The position numbers and the translations under genes are program-made. Positions 35,055 through 43,065 of a DNA stretch of 43,149 bases are shown here, piece after piece; position 1 is the stretch's first letter, and each line of letters opens with the position of its first letter. The notes beneath the pieces were generated by a model that did not search any database, had not been told where the DNA came from, and saw only the letters and a program-made list of their open reading frames with translations. The DNA is from Bacillus sp. (in: firmicutes) (GTDB lineage Bacteria; Bacillota; Bacilli; Bacillales; Cytobacillaceae). The stretch spans positions 1 through 43,149 of the forward strand of contig WTKE01000061.1 in assembly GCA_011524525.1 (NCBI GenBank), given 5' to 3'.

Positions 35055-35080
35055 ACCCAGCCACGTTGGCTGGGCCTTTT
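35055..35080. terminator. Bidirectional terminator between ywqA and the LCP gene
   Basis: CCCAGCCA (35056-35063) pairs with TGGCTGGG (35067-35074) around a three-base loop; CCTTTTCCTT follows on the plus strand and TCTTTCT on the minus strand. Confidence 0.8.
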
Positions 35081-35095
35081 CCTTATATCTTTTCC

Positions 35096-36022
35096 TTATA
35101 TCGCTAAGTGTCCTTTTAGCTCTTGCTGGACTCGTTCTCTTTCCTCGTCGGAGACAAAGAGGTACCATACTCTCCCTATGTAGCCGCCCTCTCCTTGTAT
35201 AGCAAGTTGGTCAATCATGCTTCCAGATTTCCGGTAGTTTTTCTGGATATCGACCATTTGATCCCAAGTTAGGTTCGTTCGAACATTTTCTCCGAGTGCG
35301 GAAAAGATATCATCAAAATTGGCTAACGAGCTCAAGCTTGCACCTTCACGGATAACTCCACGAATAATTTGCCGCTGGCGCTGTTGTCTTCCGAAATCTC
35401 CTTGTGGGTCATCGTATCTCATCTGCACATACGAAAGAGCTTCCTTACCCGTTAAGCTGATTTGTCCTTCTTTAAAAGTAACACCACCGTTAGAAAACTC
35501 AAACGAGTTATTAACTGTAATTCCACCAACTGCATCCACAATATCTTGAAAGCCTTCCATATTTACCTTTATATAATAATCGATTGGGATGTCGAGAAAG
35601 TTTTCAACAGTTGCCATCGCCATTTCTTCATTCCCGAAGGCATACGCATGATTGATCTTATCCTCGGTACCATGGCCAACGATCTCCACCCTCGTATCGC
35701 GCGGAATACTCAACATCTTGACTGTCTCTAACTCCGGATTCACTGTCAGTACAATCATTGTATCTGATCGACCTTTGTCTCCTTCTCTCTCATCCACACC
35801 AAGCATCAGCACAGAAAAAGGCTCCTTCGCCTCAAGGGAAACCTCCTGTGTCCTTTTATCAGAAACCGTCCGACTCGTCGGATCATGCATCGTTTCCACC
35901 GCTTTACTTAATGAATGATATACGGAATATGCGTACGCACCTGCTCCTAGAAAAAGCAGCAGCAGGATTATTCCGGTTATCCTTATCCATCTCCGCTTTT
36001 TCTTACGCCTTTCTGCCCTCAT
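35096..36022 (-). CDS. LytR-CpsA-Psr (LCP) family cell-wall polymer ligase
   Basis: A 308-residue membrane-anchored enzyme of the TagTUV group, which attaches teichoic acids or other glycopolymers to peptidoglycan on the outer face of the membrane. A basic cytoplasmic start (RRKKKRR) and one TM segment (ITGIILLLLFLGAGAYAY) precede the LCP domain with LMLGVDERE..GRSDTMIVLTV, SIPRDTRVEI, DKINHAYAFG, VGGITVN and the Arg-rich loop RYDDPQGDFGRQQRQRQ. GGGAGG precedes the ATG. The gene appears monocistronic. Confidence 0.92.
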   Translation of the reverse strand: MRAERRKKKRRWIRITGIILLLLFLGAGAYAYSVYHSLSKAVETMHDPTSRTVSDKRTQEVSLEAKEPFSVLMLGVDEREGDKGRSDTMIVLTVNPELETVKMLSIPRDTRVEIVGHGTEDKINHAYAFGNEEMAMATVENFLDIPIDYYIKVNMEGFQDIVDAVGGITVNNSFEFSNGGVTFKEGQISLTGKEALSYVQMRYDDPQGDFGRQQRQRQIIRGVIREGASLSSLANFDDIFSALGENVRTNLTWDQMVDIQKNYRKSGSMIDQLAIQGEGGYIGRVWYLFVSDEERERVQQELKGHLAI

Positions 36023-36146
36023 AAAGACAACCTCCCTTTATGAAAACAGAATAACAGAAAATAATTCCAATTTTTATAAAAAGTCTTCGACATCATTTTT
36101 ATTAATTTAAAATACTAAAAAAATCAAGTCTCCAACTAACTACTTG

Positions 36147-36836
36147 CTATTGAAAAAACCAAGCTACCACTGTACCAAGACTAGATCCTAAAATCGCACT
36201 CAATGTCATTGAAACCGAGCTGGCCGAAACCTCTATTTCCCCAAACTCCTTGGCTTTAGACGTTCCAATGGCATGAGAGGCACTTCCAAAAGCCAGACCT
36301 CTTCCCAATGGACTTGTTATTCGAAACCACTTAAACACGATCGGTCCTAAAACAGCCCCGGAAAGACCAGCAATCATCACAAAAACAATGGTCATTGAAG
36401 GAATACCTCCAATTTCCGATACTACCTGAATCGCCACTGGCGTCGTAATAGATTTAGGTATAACTGAAAGAAGAAGCTCCTTTGTAACCCCAAAACTATC
36501 TGCCAGTACTACTCCACTCAGCATCCCTACCAATACACCTACAAGAACTCCCCCAAGGATAGGTACAAACTGCTTCATCAACGTCTTTCTTTGCATGTAC
36601 AAAGGATAGGCAAGCGCAACAACTGCAGGACTAAGTAACTGATTAATCCATTCTCCACCGATCATAAAAGTTTCATAGGATAGTTGTAACATACTTAATA
36701 GAGCAATGATTACAATAGTTGTCGTCAATAAGGGAAGAAGAAACGCGAAGGTGTACTTCAAATATAAGCGGGTCATCATTTGGTACATGATGACCGTAAA
36801 AACAATGATTATTATTGAGATAAGGAATTGTTGCAC
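36147..36836 (-). CDS. LrgB/CidB-family membrane protein
   Basis: A 229-residue protein with about six hydrophobic segments and family blocks such as ALAYPLYMQRK, PKSITTPVAIQVVSEIGG and GRGLAFGSASHAIGTSKA. It works with an LrgA partner in holin-like or pyruvate-transport systems that affect autolysis and overflow metabolism. The start is GTG with AGGAAGGTG upstream and overlaps the end of the LrgA-like gene by 25 bases. Confidence 0.9.
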   Translation of the reverse strand: MQQFLISIIIIVFTVIMYQMMTRLYLKYTFAFLLPLLTTTIVIIALLSMLQLSYETFMIGGEWINQLLSPAVVALAYPLYMQRKTLMKQFVPILGGVLVGVLVGMLSGVVLADSFGVTKELLLSVIPKSITTPVAIQVVSEIGGIPSMTIVFVMIAGLSGAVLGPIVFKWFRITSPLGRGLAFGSASHAIGTSKAKEFGEIEVSASSVSMTLSAILGSSLGTVVAWFFQ

Positions 36837-37213
36837 TCTGTTTTCACCTTCCTCTTTTCAACATTTCTTTCAAGAAGCTGACTTGTCCAACCTACTGATA
36901 TCATGGTTAAAATAGTGCTCACCATAATAATCGCGAATAAAATTAATCCTTTTCCTGAAAAAAGAGACGGAACCTTCATCACGCTTACCGTTACCGGCAC
37001 TAAAAGTAATGGAAGCAAAGTAATAAGAGCATTGGCACCATCTTGAATCCAATGAACAGGGACAATTTTTAAAAATAATAAAAGCAACAATAAAAGCAAC
37101 CCAATAATACTCCCAGGAAGAGGGATATGTAGAAAGTTTTTAAGGAAACTGCCTATATAAAATAAACCAAACAACATACCAATCTGAAAAATCACTTTTG
37201 CAACATACCTCAT
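36812..37213 (-). CDS. LrgA/CidA-family holin-like membrane protein
   Basis: A 133-residue protein with four hydrophobic segments and the family block LHIPLPGSIIGLLLLLLLL, then HWIQDGANALITLLPLLLVPVTVSVM. It is the small partner of the LrgB-like protein, encoded first in this two-gene operon. The ribosome binding site is poor (AGGTGG at a long spacing). No LytS/LytR-type or LysR-type regulator is adjacent. Confidence 0.88.
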   Translation of the reverse strand: MRYVAKVIFQIGMLFGLFYIGSFLKNFLHIPLPGSIIGLLLLLLLLFLKIVPVHWIQDGANALITLLPLLLVPVTVSVMKVPSLFSGKGLILFAIIMVSTILTMISVGWTSQLLERNVEKRKVKTECNNSLSQ

Positions 37214-37291
37214 CGAGTTGATCCGCCACCTTGTTTAAAAGACTATCCTTATTTTACTATAAAAACATTTAGACGGTGGCGATTGGACTGC

Positions 37292-37325
37292 ACATAAAAA
37301 ACCGAGCAGCCAATAAAGCTGCCCG
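37292..37325 (-). terminator. Terminator of the ssbB transcript
   Basis: Minus strand: CGGGCAGC paired with GCTGCTCG around a seven-base loop, then GTTTTTTATG. Its position, 60 bases past the small ORF at 37386-37520, suggests that ORF is in the ssbB transcript. Confidence 0.85.
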
Positions 37326-37385
37326 AATAGTGAGGGGAGTGAGGAAGTTATTGATTCTATCTAAGGGAGAAAATATGAGGATCAT

Positions 37386-37520
37386 TTAGTATCTAAAATG
37401 TGTTTCTCGTATGGCACATTCTAACTGAGCAATTCTCATTTGTAACAAGGAAATATGTTCATGGGATTTTCCCACGAGTTCAATCAGCTGTTCCACTACA
37501 TGTTCGTTTATTTGTTTCAA
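37386..37520 (-). CDS. Possible 44-residue coiled-coil microprotein behind ssbB
   Basis: A short ORF starting TTG, overlapping the ssbB stop (TTGA), with AGAGAGG about ten bases upstream. The product (KQINEHVVEQLIELVGKSHE..., ending IRETHFRY) is amphipathic and heptad-like, consistent with a small helical protein. It ends at TAA, before the ssbB terminator. I do not recognise a family. Only conservation in related genomes would separate it from chance. Confidence 0.45.
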   Translation of the reverse strand: MKQINEHVVEQLIELVGKSHEHISLLQMRIAQLECAIRETHFRY

Positions 37521-37903
37521 GGAGCAACGACCTCTCTTTCAGGTGGAGGAGTTGGAAGTGGGATTTTCGAGCCCCGGTCGTCATCTCTTCTCGGACCCAT
37601 GAATCGAACATTCTCTGCAACCACTTCCGTTACATATGTTCTTTTCCCCTGATTATCATAGCTGCGTGTCTGGATTCTTCCGGTAATGCCAATGAGGGAG
37701 CCCTTTTTACAAAAGGCAGTCGTGTTTTCGGCGGTTTTTCGCCATAAGGTACAATGAACAAAGTCTGTGTCCACCTCTCCTTTTTGGTTGCGATATTGTC
37801 GGTTTACTGCGAGGATGATATTGCAAACATATACTCCTTCTGGGGTAACTCTCAAATCTGGATCCTTCGTCAACCTCCCTACCAACGTCACTTGATTGAT
37901 CAT
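37517..37903 (-). CDS. ssbB: Single-stranded DNA-binding protein SsbB
   Basis: A 128-residue OB-fold protein that coats single-stranded DNA. It has the SSB core MINQVTLVGRLTKDPDLRVTPEGVYVC, FVHCTLWRKTAEN and the GRIQTRSYDNQGKRTYVTEV strand. It lacks the acidic DDDLPF-type tail of housekeeping SsbA; the C-terminus is Pro/Arg-rich instead. This and the neighbouring ywpF identify it as the competence-type paralogue SsbB. GAGGAG precedes the ATG. A ComK-like motif lies upstream. In transformation it works with DprA, which is also encoded in this window. Confidence 0.92.
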   Translation of the reverse strand: MINQVTLVGRLTKDPDLRVTPEGVYVCNIILAVNRQYRNQKGEVDTDFVHCTLWRKTAENTTAFCKKGSLIGITGRIQTRSYDNQGKRTYVTEVVAENVRFMGPRRDDDRGSKIPLPTPPPEREVVAP

Positions 37904-38022
37904 CTGTCATCTCCTCTCCAATTGATGCTCTTATCATAATTGGAAAGAGATGCCTATGTAAAATGGCCATGGTTCAATTTTCCTATTTATTTCCCATGAA
38001 CTTTTCATCATTTCCTTAGATA

Positions 38023-38067
38023 AAAATGCCATTTTTCCCCCTAAATACCCCTCCAAATTTCGATTTT
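38023..38067 (-). promoter_or_regulatory. Possible ComK box upstream of ssbB
   Basis: AAAA-N5-TTTT (38023-38035, inside the palindrome AAAAATGCCATTTTT) and a second AAAT-N5-TTTT (38055-38067) are separated by 19 bases. ComK sites pair two AAAAN5TTTT boxes with an 8, 18 or 31-base gap, so this is one base off and one position short. It lies ~120 bases upstream of ssbB. Confidence 0.35.
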
Positions 38068-38096
38068 CGCCTTTTCAAAAGTTTTTTTCGACAAAG

Positions 38097-38645
38097 TTAT
38101 TTGTTAAGTGAATAAGCAACAAGGAATGCACCAGCGAATTCCAACCAACCACCTGTAAAAAGTAGAACTCGTTTTTGTTTCTCCTTTTCTTCAGAAGTTA
38201 GTATCCCGATCGAATCGAGCATCGCACCTAAGGTAATCAGACTCAGCCCAACCCCCTCAAGATTGGGTGACTTACCTTCCCCGACTTGGACAACACCAGT
38301 CGCTTCTAGTGCTGCACCCATCGATTGAATGGTGCTGCCTAATGAATTGAATCTTGTATTCTTTTCTGAAGGACTGTCTATTTCTATATTGGTGGCCAAA
38401 CTATTAATGGTATTTCCACTTGCCTGCACAAAGGTTCCTACCATCCCAAGAATATTTTTCTCTCCCTCCGGATTATCCAGCAGCTTTAACCGGCCAACTC
38501 CTTGCAAGGTATTCCCGACCGCTTGTACCGCATTGCCATCACGCACGAGCTTCTTATTGATGTCTTCAACTGGATGAGCCCCCGTTTCCCCAACTGCAGC
38601 AATAAAGGCACCTATCGCCAGTAAATTAGCCCCGACCACAATCAT
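38097..38645 (-). CDS. Hypothetical Ala/Gly-rich repetitive protein (DUF6944-like)
   Basis: A 182-residue protein built of repeated motifs (GNALQA/VGNTLQGVGRL, GSTIQSMGAALEATG, LSLITLGAMLDSIG) that alternate small and hydrophobic residues. It resembles Bacillaceae repetitive proteins of unknown function, possibly membrane- or spore-associated. The ATG at 38645 with GAGGGAG is preferred to the ATG at 38675. It lies between ssbB and the divergent ywpF. Confidence 0.7.
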   Translation of the reverse strand: MIVVGANLLAIGAFIAAVGETGAHPVEDINKKLVRDGNAVQAVGNTLQGVGRLKLLDNPEGEKNILGMVGTFVQASGNTINSLATNIEIDSPSEKNTRFNSLGSTIQSMGAALEATGVVQVGEGKSPNLEGVGLSLITLGAMLDSIGILTSEEKEKQKRVLLFTGGWLEFAGAFLVAYSLNK

Positions 38646-38759
38646 TTCGTCTCCCTCTAGATACAAAAAAATCACCTCTAAAACTAGCTCATGCTAATAT
38701 CTTATTCAACGAGCTTTTCCTTGACCATTTCGCAGGGATTTTTTCAAAAGCTTGCAGAA

Positions 38760-38788
38760 TTCGCTTTCATCTCAGCATATGTTATAAT
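38760..38788 (+). promoter_or_regulatory. ywpF promoter with extended -10
   Basis: TATAAT at 38783-38788 is preceded by TGT, giving an extended -10 (TGnTATAAT); the -35 (TTCGCT, 38760-38765) is poor. GGGAGG follows, before the ATG. Confidence 0.55.
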
Positions 38789-38817
38789 TTAGGAAAGCTT
38801 GTTCGGGAGGTATCAAA

Positions 38818-39243
38818 ATGAAAACGTTCAAATTGATTTCTTTACAAATCATTGACGACAGTGAAGCACAAGATATTACTCTCCATGACGGACTAATTAT
38901 CAACAAAGAGGACGAAAGAAACAGATGGCTGATTGAAGCGTATGTCGGTGCCAACTATCAGGATTTTTTCACAAGGCTTCTTGAGTCAGAAAGAGAAACA
39001 CCAGCGCAAGTTGTCATATCCAAAAAGGAAAATGACCCTGCGAGTTTTACAACAAGAGTTCTTTCCGTGAAAAAAATTGATGGTCGTCTTTCCGTTTTAT
39101 TTGAAGGCTTTTTAAAAAGATCGAAAAATTATGCTGAGCTACTTTTAAGTGATCTTATTGAAAAAGGTTTAAGCGGGGAGGAGCTATTAAGCGAATTCCG
39201 CGAAAAAATGATGACCAAACCCAAATTAACTTCCACCTCATAA
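38818..39243 (+). CDS. ywpF: YwpF-family protein
   Basis: A 141-residue cytoplasmic protein matching the Bacillus YwpF family by its start (MKTFKLISLQIIDD), central strand-rich region and helical tail (YAELLLSDLIEKGLSGEELLSEFREKM). Its function is unknown. Its neighbourhood (ssbB and fabZ nearby) matches B. subtilis. GGGAGG is eight bases before the ATG. It is the only plus-strand gene in this right-hand part. Confidence 0.85.
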   Translation: MKTFKLISLQIIDDSEAQDITLHDGLIINKEDERNRWLIEAYVGANYQDFFTRLLESERETPAQVVISKKENDPASFTTRVLSVKKIDGRLSVLFEGFLKRSKNYAELLLSDLIEKGLSGEELLSEFREKMMTKPKLTSTS

Positions 39244-39244
39244 G

Positions 39245-39285
39245 AAAAACGTCAACGAGCAGTGCTTGTTGACGTTTTGTTTATT
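39245..39285. terminator. Bidirectional terminator after ywpF
   Basis: ACGTCAAC (39249-39256) pairs with GTTGACGT (39268-39275), with an inner AGCA/TGCT extension, followed by TTTGTTTATTTT on the plus strand and GTTTTTCTT on the minus strand. Confidence 0.85.
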
Positions 39286-39742
39286 TTCTTACCTTATCCA
39301 CCAGATACTGAAATCCATATAGGAAGAATGATTTGAAAAAGAAATAAAGAAAAAATTGCGGTTCACTGATTTTTTTCAGCCTAGCCACTTTTAAGCGGTC
39401 CAAAAACCGGATGACAATAAAAGCAAAAAAGGCATTGACCCCTGCGTTCAGTAACAAAAACTTCCCTAGATTTCCGTACGTCCACTTTAATATCCACATA
39501 GAAGCCACGATAAATGGACCAATATTAAAAGACATTTCCCCTGTCACATACGATTTAGGTTTATTATAAAAAATCCACCATTTTCTCTTTTTTGCATATA
39601 GAACAGTAAAGGCTTCAAAGACTACAGCAAAGATCGATGCAGGCATGAATCTCTTGATATTTTGTTTTCCTAAAAATAAGGCTGTTGCCCAAGAGACAAT
39701 CACCATGATCACATTAACTGTCCATTGCTGTCTCAATTTCAT
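39281..39742 (-). CDS. CBO0543-like integral membrane protein
   Basis: A 153-residue protein with four or five hydrophobic segments (NVIMVIVSWATALFLG, ASIFAVVFEAFTVLYA, NIGPFIVASMWILKW, FLLLNAGVNAFFAFIVI) and a basic C-terminus. It resembles the CBO0543 family of Firmicutes membrane proteins of unknown function. Its ribosome binding site AAAGGAG is inside a 7-bp stem (39748-39773), which may limit translation. Confidence 0.75.
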   Translation of the reverse strand: MKLRQQWTVNVIMVIVSWATALFLGKQNIKRFMPASIFAVVFEAFTVLYAKKRKWWIFYNKPKSYVTGEMSFNIGPFIVASMWILKWTYGNLGKFLLLNAGVNAFFAFIVIRFLDRLKVARLKKISEPQFFLYFFFKSFFLYGFQYLVDKVRK

Positions 39743-39747
39743 GATTA

Positions 39748-39773
39748 GAAACTCCTTTTTTTCTTAGAGTTTC
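39748..39773 (-). promoter_or_regulatory. Hairpin that can hide the ribosome binding site
   Basis: GAAACTC pairs perfectly with GAGTTTC around a 12-base A-rich loop. The GGAG of the downstream membrane-protein gene lies in the stem and there is no U tract, so it looks like a translation-control hairpin rather than a terminator. Confidence 0.45.
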
Positions 39774-39789
39774 CTATTACCCATGTTTT

Positions 39790-40488
39790 TCATTCATACT
39801 GTAAAAGCTCCGAAACCGTTACAAAGGTGTATCCTTTCTTTTTTAAAGTTTCAATAGTTGGTCCCACCGAATTCAAGCTCTCTTTCCTACTTTTGTACAT
39901 CACATGCAGTAAAATAATTGAACCAGGCTCGATATGTGTCACAATATCATCCGTTATTTTCTCAGAATCGGCAGCAATCTCTGAATCTGTCTCTGGCTCA
40001 ATATTCCACATAATAGTCGGTCGATCATGTTTATTTAAGTAATATGGGAGGAATAACAGCTTTTTCCCGTAAGGAGGTCGAAACGTAATCTCGCCTTCGT
40101 ACCCAGCTGCCCGAATCCATTCATCCGTTGATTCGATTTCATTTTTAATAAAATTGGGCGATTTTAACACCATCCGCTCATGAGAATACGTATGGTTGCC
40201 TATTTCATGTCCAGCTTGAACAAGCTTTTTGGCGTCTTCCATATTTTCTTCGATTTCTCTACCTGTTAAAAAGAAAGTCGCTTTTACCTCTTCTTTCCCT
40301 AAAATGGACAGGATCTCATCGGTGTGAACCCCTGGCCCATCATCAAAGGTTAATGCGACGACTTTCTCTTCCGTCTCGACTTTTTCTACAATGCCTCCAA
40401 AAAATTGAAAGCTTCGAGATTTGGAAACTTGAAATAACGAGTAACTCACCGCTATGAGTACGAGTAAAACAATTAAAAGCTTTTTCAT
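39790..40488 (-). CDS. Polysaccharide deacetylase (NodB family, CE4)
   Basis: A 232-residue membrane-anchored CE4 enzyme that removes acetyl groups from N-acetylglucosamine polymers, probably peptidoglycan or another wall glycan. One N-terminal TM segment is followed by LTFDDGPG (Asp49 and Asp50), GNHTYSHERM (His99 and His103, metal ligands) and FRPPYGKK. The ATG at 40488 with GGAGG is preferred over 40512, which falls in the fabZ terminator. It occupies the place of ywpD/ywpE in B. subtilis. Confidence 0.9.
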   Translation of the reverse strand: MKKLLIVLLVLIAVSYSLFQVSKSRSFQFFGGIVEKVETEEKVVALTFDDGPGVHTDEILSILGKEEVKATFFLTGREIEENMEDAKKLVQAGHEIGNHTYSHERMVLKSPNFIKNEIESTDEWIRAAGYEGEITFRPPYGKKLLFLPYYLNKHDRPTIMWNIEPETDSEIAADSEKITDDIVTHIEPGSIILLHVMYKSRKESLNSVGPTIETLKKKGYTFVTVSELLQYE

Positions 40489-40496
40489 ATATCCTC

Positions 40497-40528
40497 CAAA
40501 AAAATAGACCAAATCCCATGATTCGGCC
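40497..40528 (-). terminator. Terminator of fabZ
   Basis: Minus strand: GGCCGAATC pairs with GATTTGGTC (two G-U pairs) around a short loop, then TATTTTTTT, immediately before the deacetylase ribosome binding site. Confidence 0.65.
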
Positions 40529-40537
40529 TAAATTACA

Positions 40538-40972
40538 CTATTCCTTTTTGTCTCCAAGACCAAACATGATTTCTACTTCACACACAAGCTCGCCTTCTAC
40601 CGTAGCAACTGCCTTGCCTTTTCCGAAGGTGCCGCGTACTCTTGTCATTTCTACTTCTAATCGAAGCTGATCACCAGGTACCACTTGACGCTTAAAGCGA
40701 CAGTTATCAATTCCTGCAAAAAATGCCAGACGACCTTTATTTTCTTCTTTAACAAGCATTGCAACCGCTCCAACCTGTGCAAGAGCTTCTACAATTAGAA
40801 CCCCTGGCATAACAGGAAACTCAGGAAAATGTCCGTTGAAAAACTCTTCGTTCGCTGTCACATTTTTAATGCCGATCGCGCGCTTTCCTTCTTCTAGCTC
40901 TAAAATACGATCCACTAGCAAGAATGGATAACGGTGCGGAATGATTTCTTTAATTTGTTCTATATTCAACAT
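40538..40972 (-). CDS. fabZ: 3-hydroxyacyl-ACP dehydratase FabZ
   Basis: A 144-residue hot-dog-fold enzyme that dehydrates beta-hydroxyacyl-ACP in type II fatty-acid synthesis. The catalytic His48 and Glu62 are in [20 protein letters not shown], and the N-terminal [12 protein letters not shown] and C-terminal [10 protein letters not shown] blocks are standard. The length is typical. GGAGG precedes the ATG. As in B. subtilis it stands near the flhO-flhP genes rather than in the main fab cluster. Confidence 0.96.
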   Translation of the reverse strand: MLNIEQIKEIIPHRYPFLLVDRILELEEGKRAIGIKNVTANEEFFNGHFPEFPVMPGVLIVEALAQVGAVAMLVKEENKGRLAFFAGIDNCRFKRQVVPGDQLRLEVEMTRVRGTFGKGKAVATVEGELVCEVEIMFGLGDKKE

Positions 40973-41045
40973 GAGAATTAGTACCTCCTACTAATACTAG
41001 GTTTTATATCTTCTATTGTAGCGGAAAGCCACTAGGAAAAGCAAA

Positions 41046-41076
41046 CAAAAAAAGCAGTCAAACACATGACTGCTTT
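41046..41076 (-). terminator. Terminator of the flhO-flhP-EpuA-like operon
   Basis: Minus strand: AGCAGTCA pairs with TGACTGCT around a short loop, then TTTTTTTGTTTG. Confidence 0.9.
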
Positions 41077-41080
41077 CTGC

Positions 41081-41365
41081 TTATTTATCACTATTCACCA
41101 AATCAACGATATGCGTCCACGTGGACTTTTCAAACACATCTGTGGCTTTGCCATTACCCATGACGCTGTATCCGACCATTGCACCTGATACGGTACTCAC
41201 AACAAGTAGAATGGCAACGATGATAACCCGAAGCCAGATCGGAATTAGACGAATGCGAATTCGCTTTCGGCCTTCCTTCAGCGCTTTCTCCTTTTCTTCT
41301 CTGCGTTCCTTTTTTCGCTGCTCGCGTAAGGAAACAGCTTCCTGGTTACTATTGTTTACAGCCAT
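41081..41365 (-). CDS. Small EpuA-family (RpoB-associated) membrane protein
   Basis: A 94-residue protein with a charged N-terminal half (REQRKKERREEKEKALKEGRKR), one TM segment (IWLRVIIVAILLVVSTVSGAMVGY) and a short outer tail (KSTWTHIVDLVNSDK). It fits the EpuA/DNA-directed RNA polymerase subunit beta family, which is named from fusions and operons; the real function is unclear. It follows flhP closely with GGGG upstream of the ATG and ends the operon. Confidence 0.8.
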   Translation of the reverse strand: MAVNNSNQEAVSLREQRKKERREEKEKALKEGRKRIRIRLIPIWLRVIIVAILLVVSTVSGAMVGYSVMGNGKATDVFEKSTWTHIVDLVNSDK

Positions 41366-41379
41366 GGTTGATTCCCCTT

Positions 41380-42207
41380 TTAACGAATTCCGTTTACAAG
41401 TCCCATCATCTGATCCGCAAGTGTCACGGAGCGAGATTGAAATTGGTATGCACGCTGAACATTGATTAGTTCTGTCATTTCTTTTGAAAGGTCCACATTC
41501 GATTGTTCTAGAGCTCCCTGTTGAAGACTAATTTCTCCTCTTAGTCCTCCATTTAACTCGGTTAATACTTCATCTTCAGCGATATTTGCTGGAAGACCCA
41601 GTAAGTTTCCACCACGTTGCTCTAAGAATTGTGGCTTATTCACACGAACTACTCCAAGGTTAAACACTTCTGTCGCACCAGCTGTTTTCGTTACCGTTAA
41701 CTGGCCATTTGCATTGATGTTATAATCCTTGGCTTCACCATTTATTGTAATCGGATTATTGTTTTCGTCAAGTACTGGCAATCCATCGCCATTAACAAGC
41801 ATGACTTCTGTATCAGAAAGAGGTGATAAATAAAGCGCACCATTTCGTGTATACTGAACTTCATTAACTCCATTTGTTTGAACAAGTACTTTAAAAAGTT
41901 GTCCTTCTTTTGTAAAAGCCGTATCAAGTGAACGATCGGTCTGCTTAAGTGCTCCCTGAGTCATAACCAGTTGAGCTTGTCCAAGCTTTGCTCCTGTTCC
42001 TTGGCGGATACCGTTTGGAGTAAGTCGGTTCACTTCTTTATTCGCACGCTCTTGGTTGTTAAACTCTTGAAATAGTAGATCAGTAAACGTCGCTTCTCTT
42101 CTTTTATAGCCATTTGTATCAACGTTTGCCATATTATTAGAGATGATATCCATTTGCTTTTGAAGCTGGGATAATGTGTTCGTCGCTGTAATCATCGTAC
42201 GATTCAT
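41380..42207 (-). CDS. flhP: Flagellar hook-basal body protein FlhP (FlgG-like)
   Basis: A 275-residue rod/hook-family protein. The N-terminal signature (MNRTMITATNTLSQLQKQMDIISNNMANVDTNGYKRR) and the C-terminal LEQSNVDLSKEMTELINVQRAYQFQSRSVTLADQMM helix are those of FlgG/FlgF-type proteins that pack in the rod. It is exported by the flagellar type III system. AGGAGG precedes the ATG, 18 bases after flhO. Confidence 0.92.
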   Translation of the reverse strand: MNRTMITATNTLSQLQKQMDIISNNMANVDTNGYKRREATFTDLLFQEFNNQERANKEVNRLTPNGIRQGTGAKLGQAQLVMTQGALKQTDRSLDTAFTKEGQLFKVLVQTNGVNEVQYTRNGALYLSPLSDTEVMLVNGDGLPVLDENNNPITINGEAKDYNINANGQLTVTKTAGATEVFNLGVVRVNKPQFLEQRGGNLLGLPANIAEDEVLTELNGGLRGEISLQQGALEQSNVDLSKEMTELINVQRAYQFQSRSVTLADQMMGLVNGIR

Positions 42208-42225
42208 GAATTAGTGCCTCCTTCC

Positions 42226-43065
42226 TTATCCAATTCTTCCGATTTCATTCGCTGCTTTTTCCATGCTCTTATCATACGCTTGAAGCACCTTTTGGTTGGC
42301 TTCGAACGCACGATACGCCGTTAACATATCTGTCATCGTGCGGCTCACGTCGACATTTGAGCGCTCTAAATACCCTTGCTGCAGCTTAAACTGAATGCCT
42401 TCTGTGTTAAAGGCATTGGCAAGCGGATTGCCATCCTCTGTACGATATAACCCGTCACCCTCTTTAATCATACGCTGTGGATTTGCGGCAAATCCTACAC
42501 CTAGGCGGGCTGTTTCTCCATTTGCACCGGTGATAAGGCCATCTTCACTTACTGTGAACTGATCGCTTGAGAGCTGGATTGGCTGGCCTTGGTCATTTAG
42601 AACGACGTTTCCGCTTGAAGTCGTTAAAAACCCTTGTCCATCTAATGTAAAATCACCATTACGAGTGTATTTAGTCGTACCATCTGCGCCTTGTACGCTA
42701 TAAAAAACCGAACCTGCTAGGCCGTTGTCGCCATTAGGCGGCATATACAAATCAACTAGTGCGATATCCGTACGCTGCTCTGTTGCTTGTAGATCTCCTT
42801 GAATAAACTTCGGAACAGCTTCCTGCATATATACACCTGTGTTAATCGCACCAATCGTTGTTCCAGTCGTAAGATTCAACCCTTTTTCAGTCGGAATGGA
42901 TTGTGAATCATACCGTTTTAACAGCATCTCAGGAAACGCACGCATCGACGCCTGATCAGCTTTAAATCCCGGAGTATTGGCATTCGCCATATTATTAGTA
43001 AACATCTCTGTTCTTCGCTGTTGGGAGATCATACCTGAAGCAGCCGTATAAAACCCTCTAAACAT
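42226..43065 (-). CDS. flhO: Flagellar hook-basal body protein FlhO (FlgG-like)
   Basis: A 279-residue paralogue of FlhP with the N-terminal motif MFRGFYTAASGMISQQRRTEMFTNNMANANTPGFKADQ and the C-terminal LERSNVDVSRTMTDMLTAYRAFEANQKVLQAYDKS. It is probably a distal or proximal rod component. GAGGTG precedes the ATG. In B. subtilis flhO-flhP lie downstream of mbl, which would be beyond the window edge. I see no convincing sigma-D promoter in the 84 bases left upstream. Confidence 0.92.
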   Translation of the reverse strand: MFRGFYTAASGMISQQRRTEMFTNNMANANTPGFKADQASMRAFPEMLLKRYDSQSIPTEKGLNLTTGTTIGAINTGVYMQEAVPKFIQGDLQATEQRTDIALVDLYMPPNGDNGLAGSVFYSVQGADGTTKYTRNGDFTLDGQGFLTTSSGNVVLNDQGQPIQLSSDQFTVSEDGLITGANGETARLGVGFAANPQRMIKEGDGLYRTEDGNPLANAFNTEGIQFKLQQGYLERSNVDVSRTMTDMLTAYRAFEANQKVLQAYDKSMEKAANEIGRIG

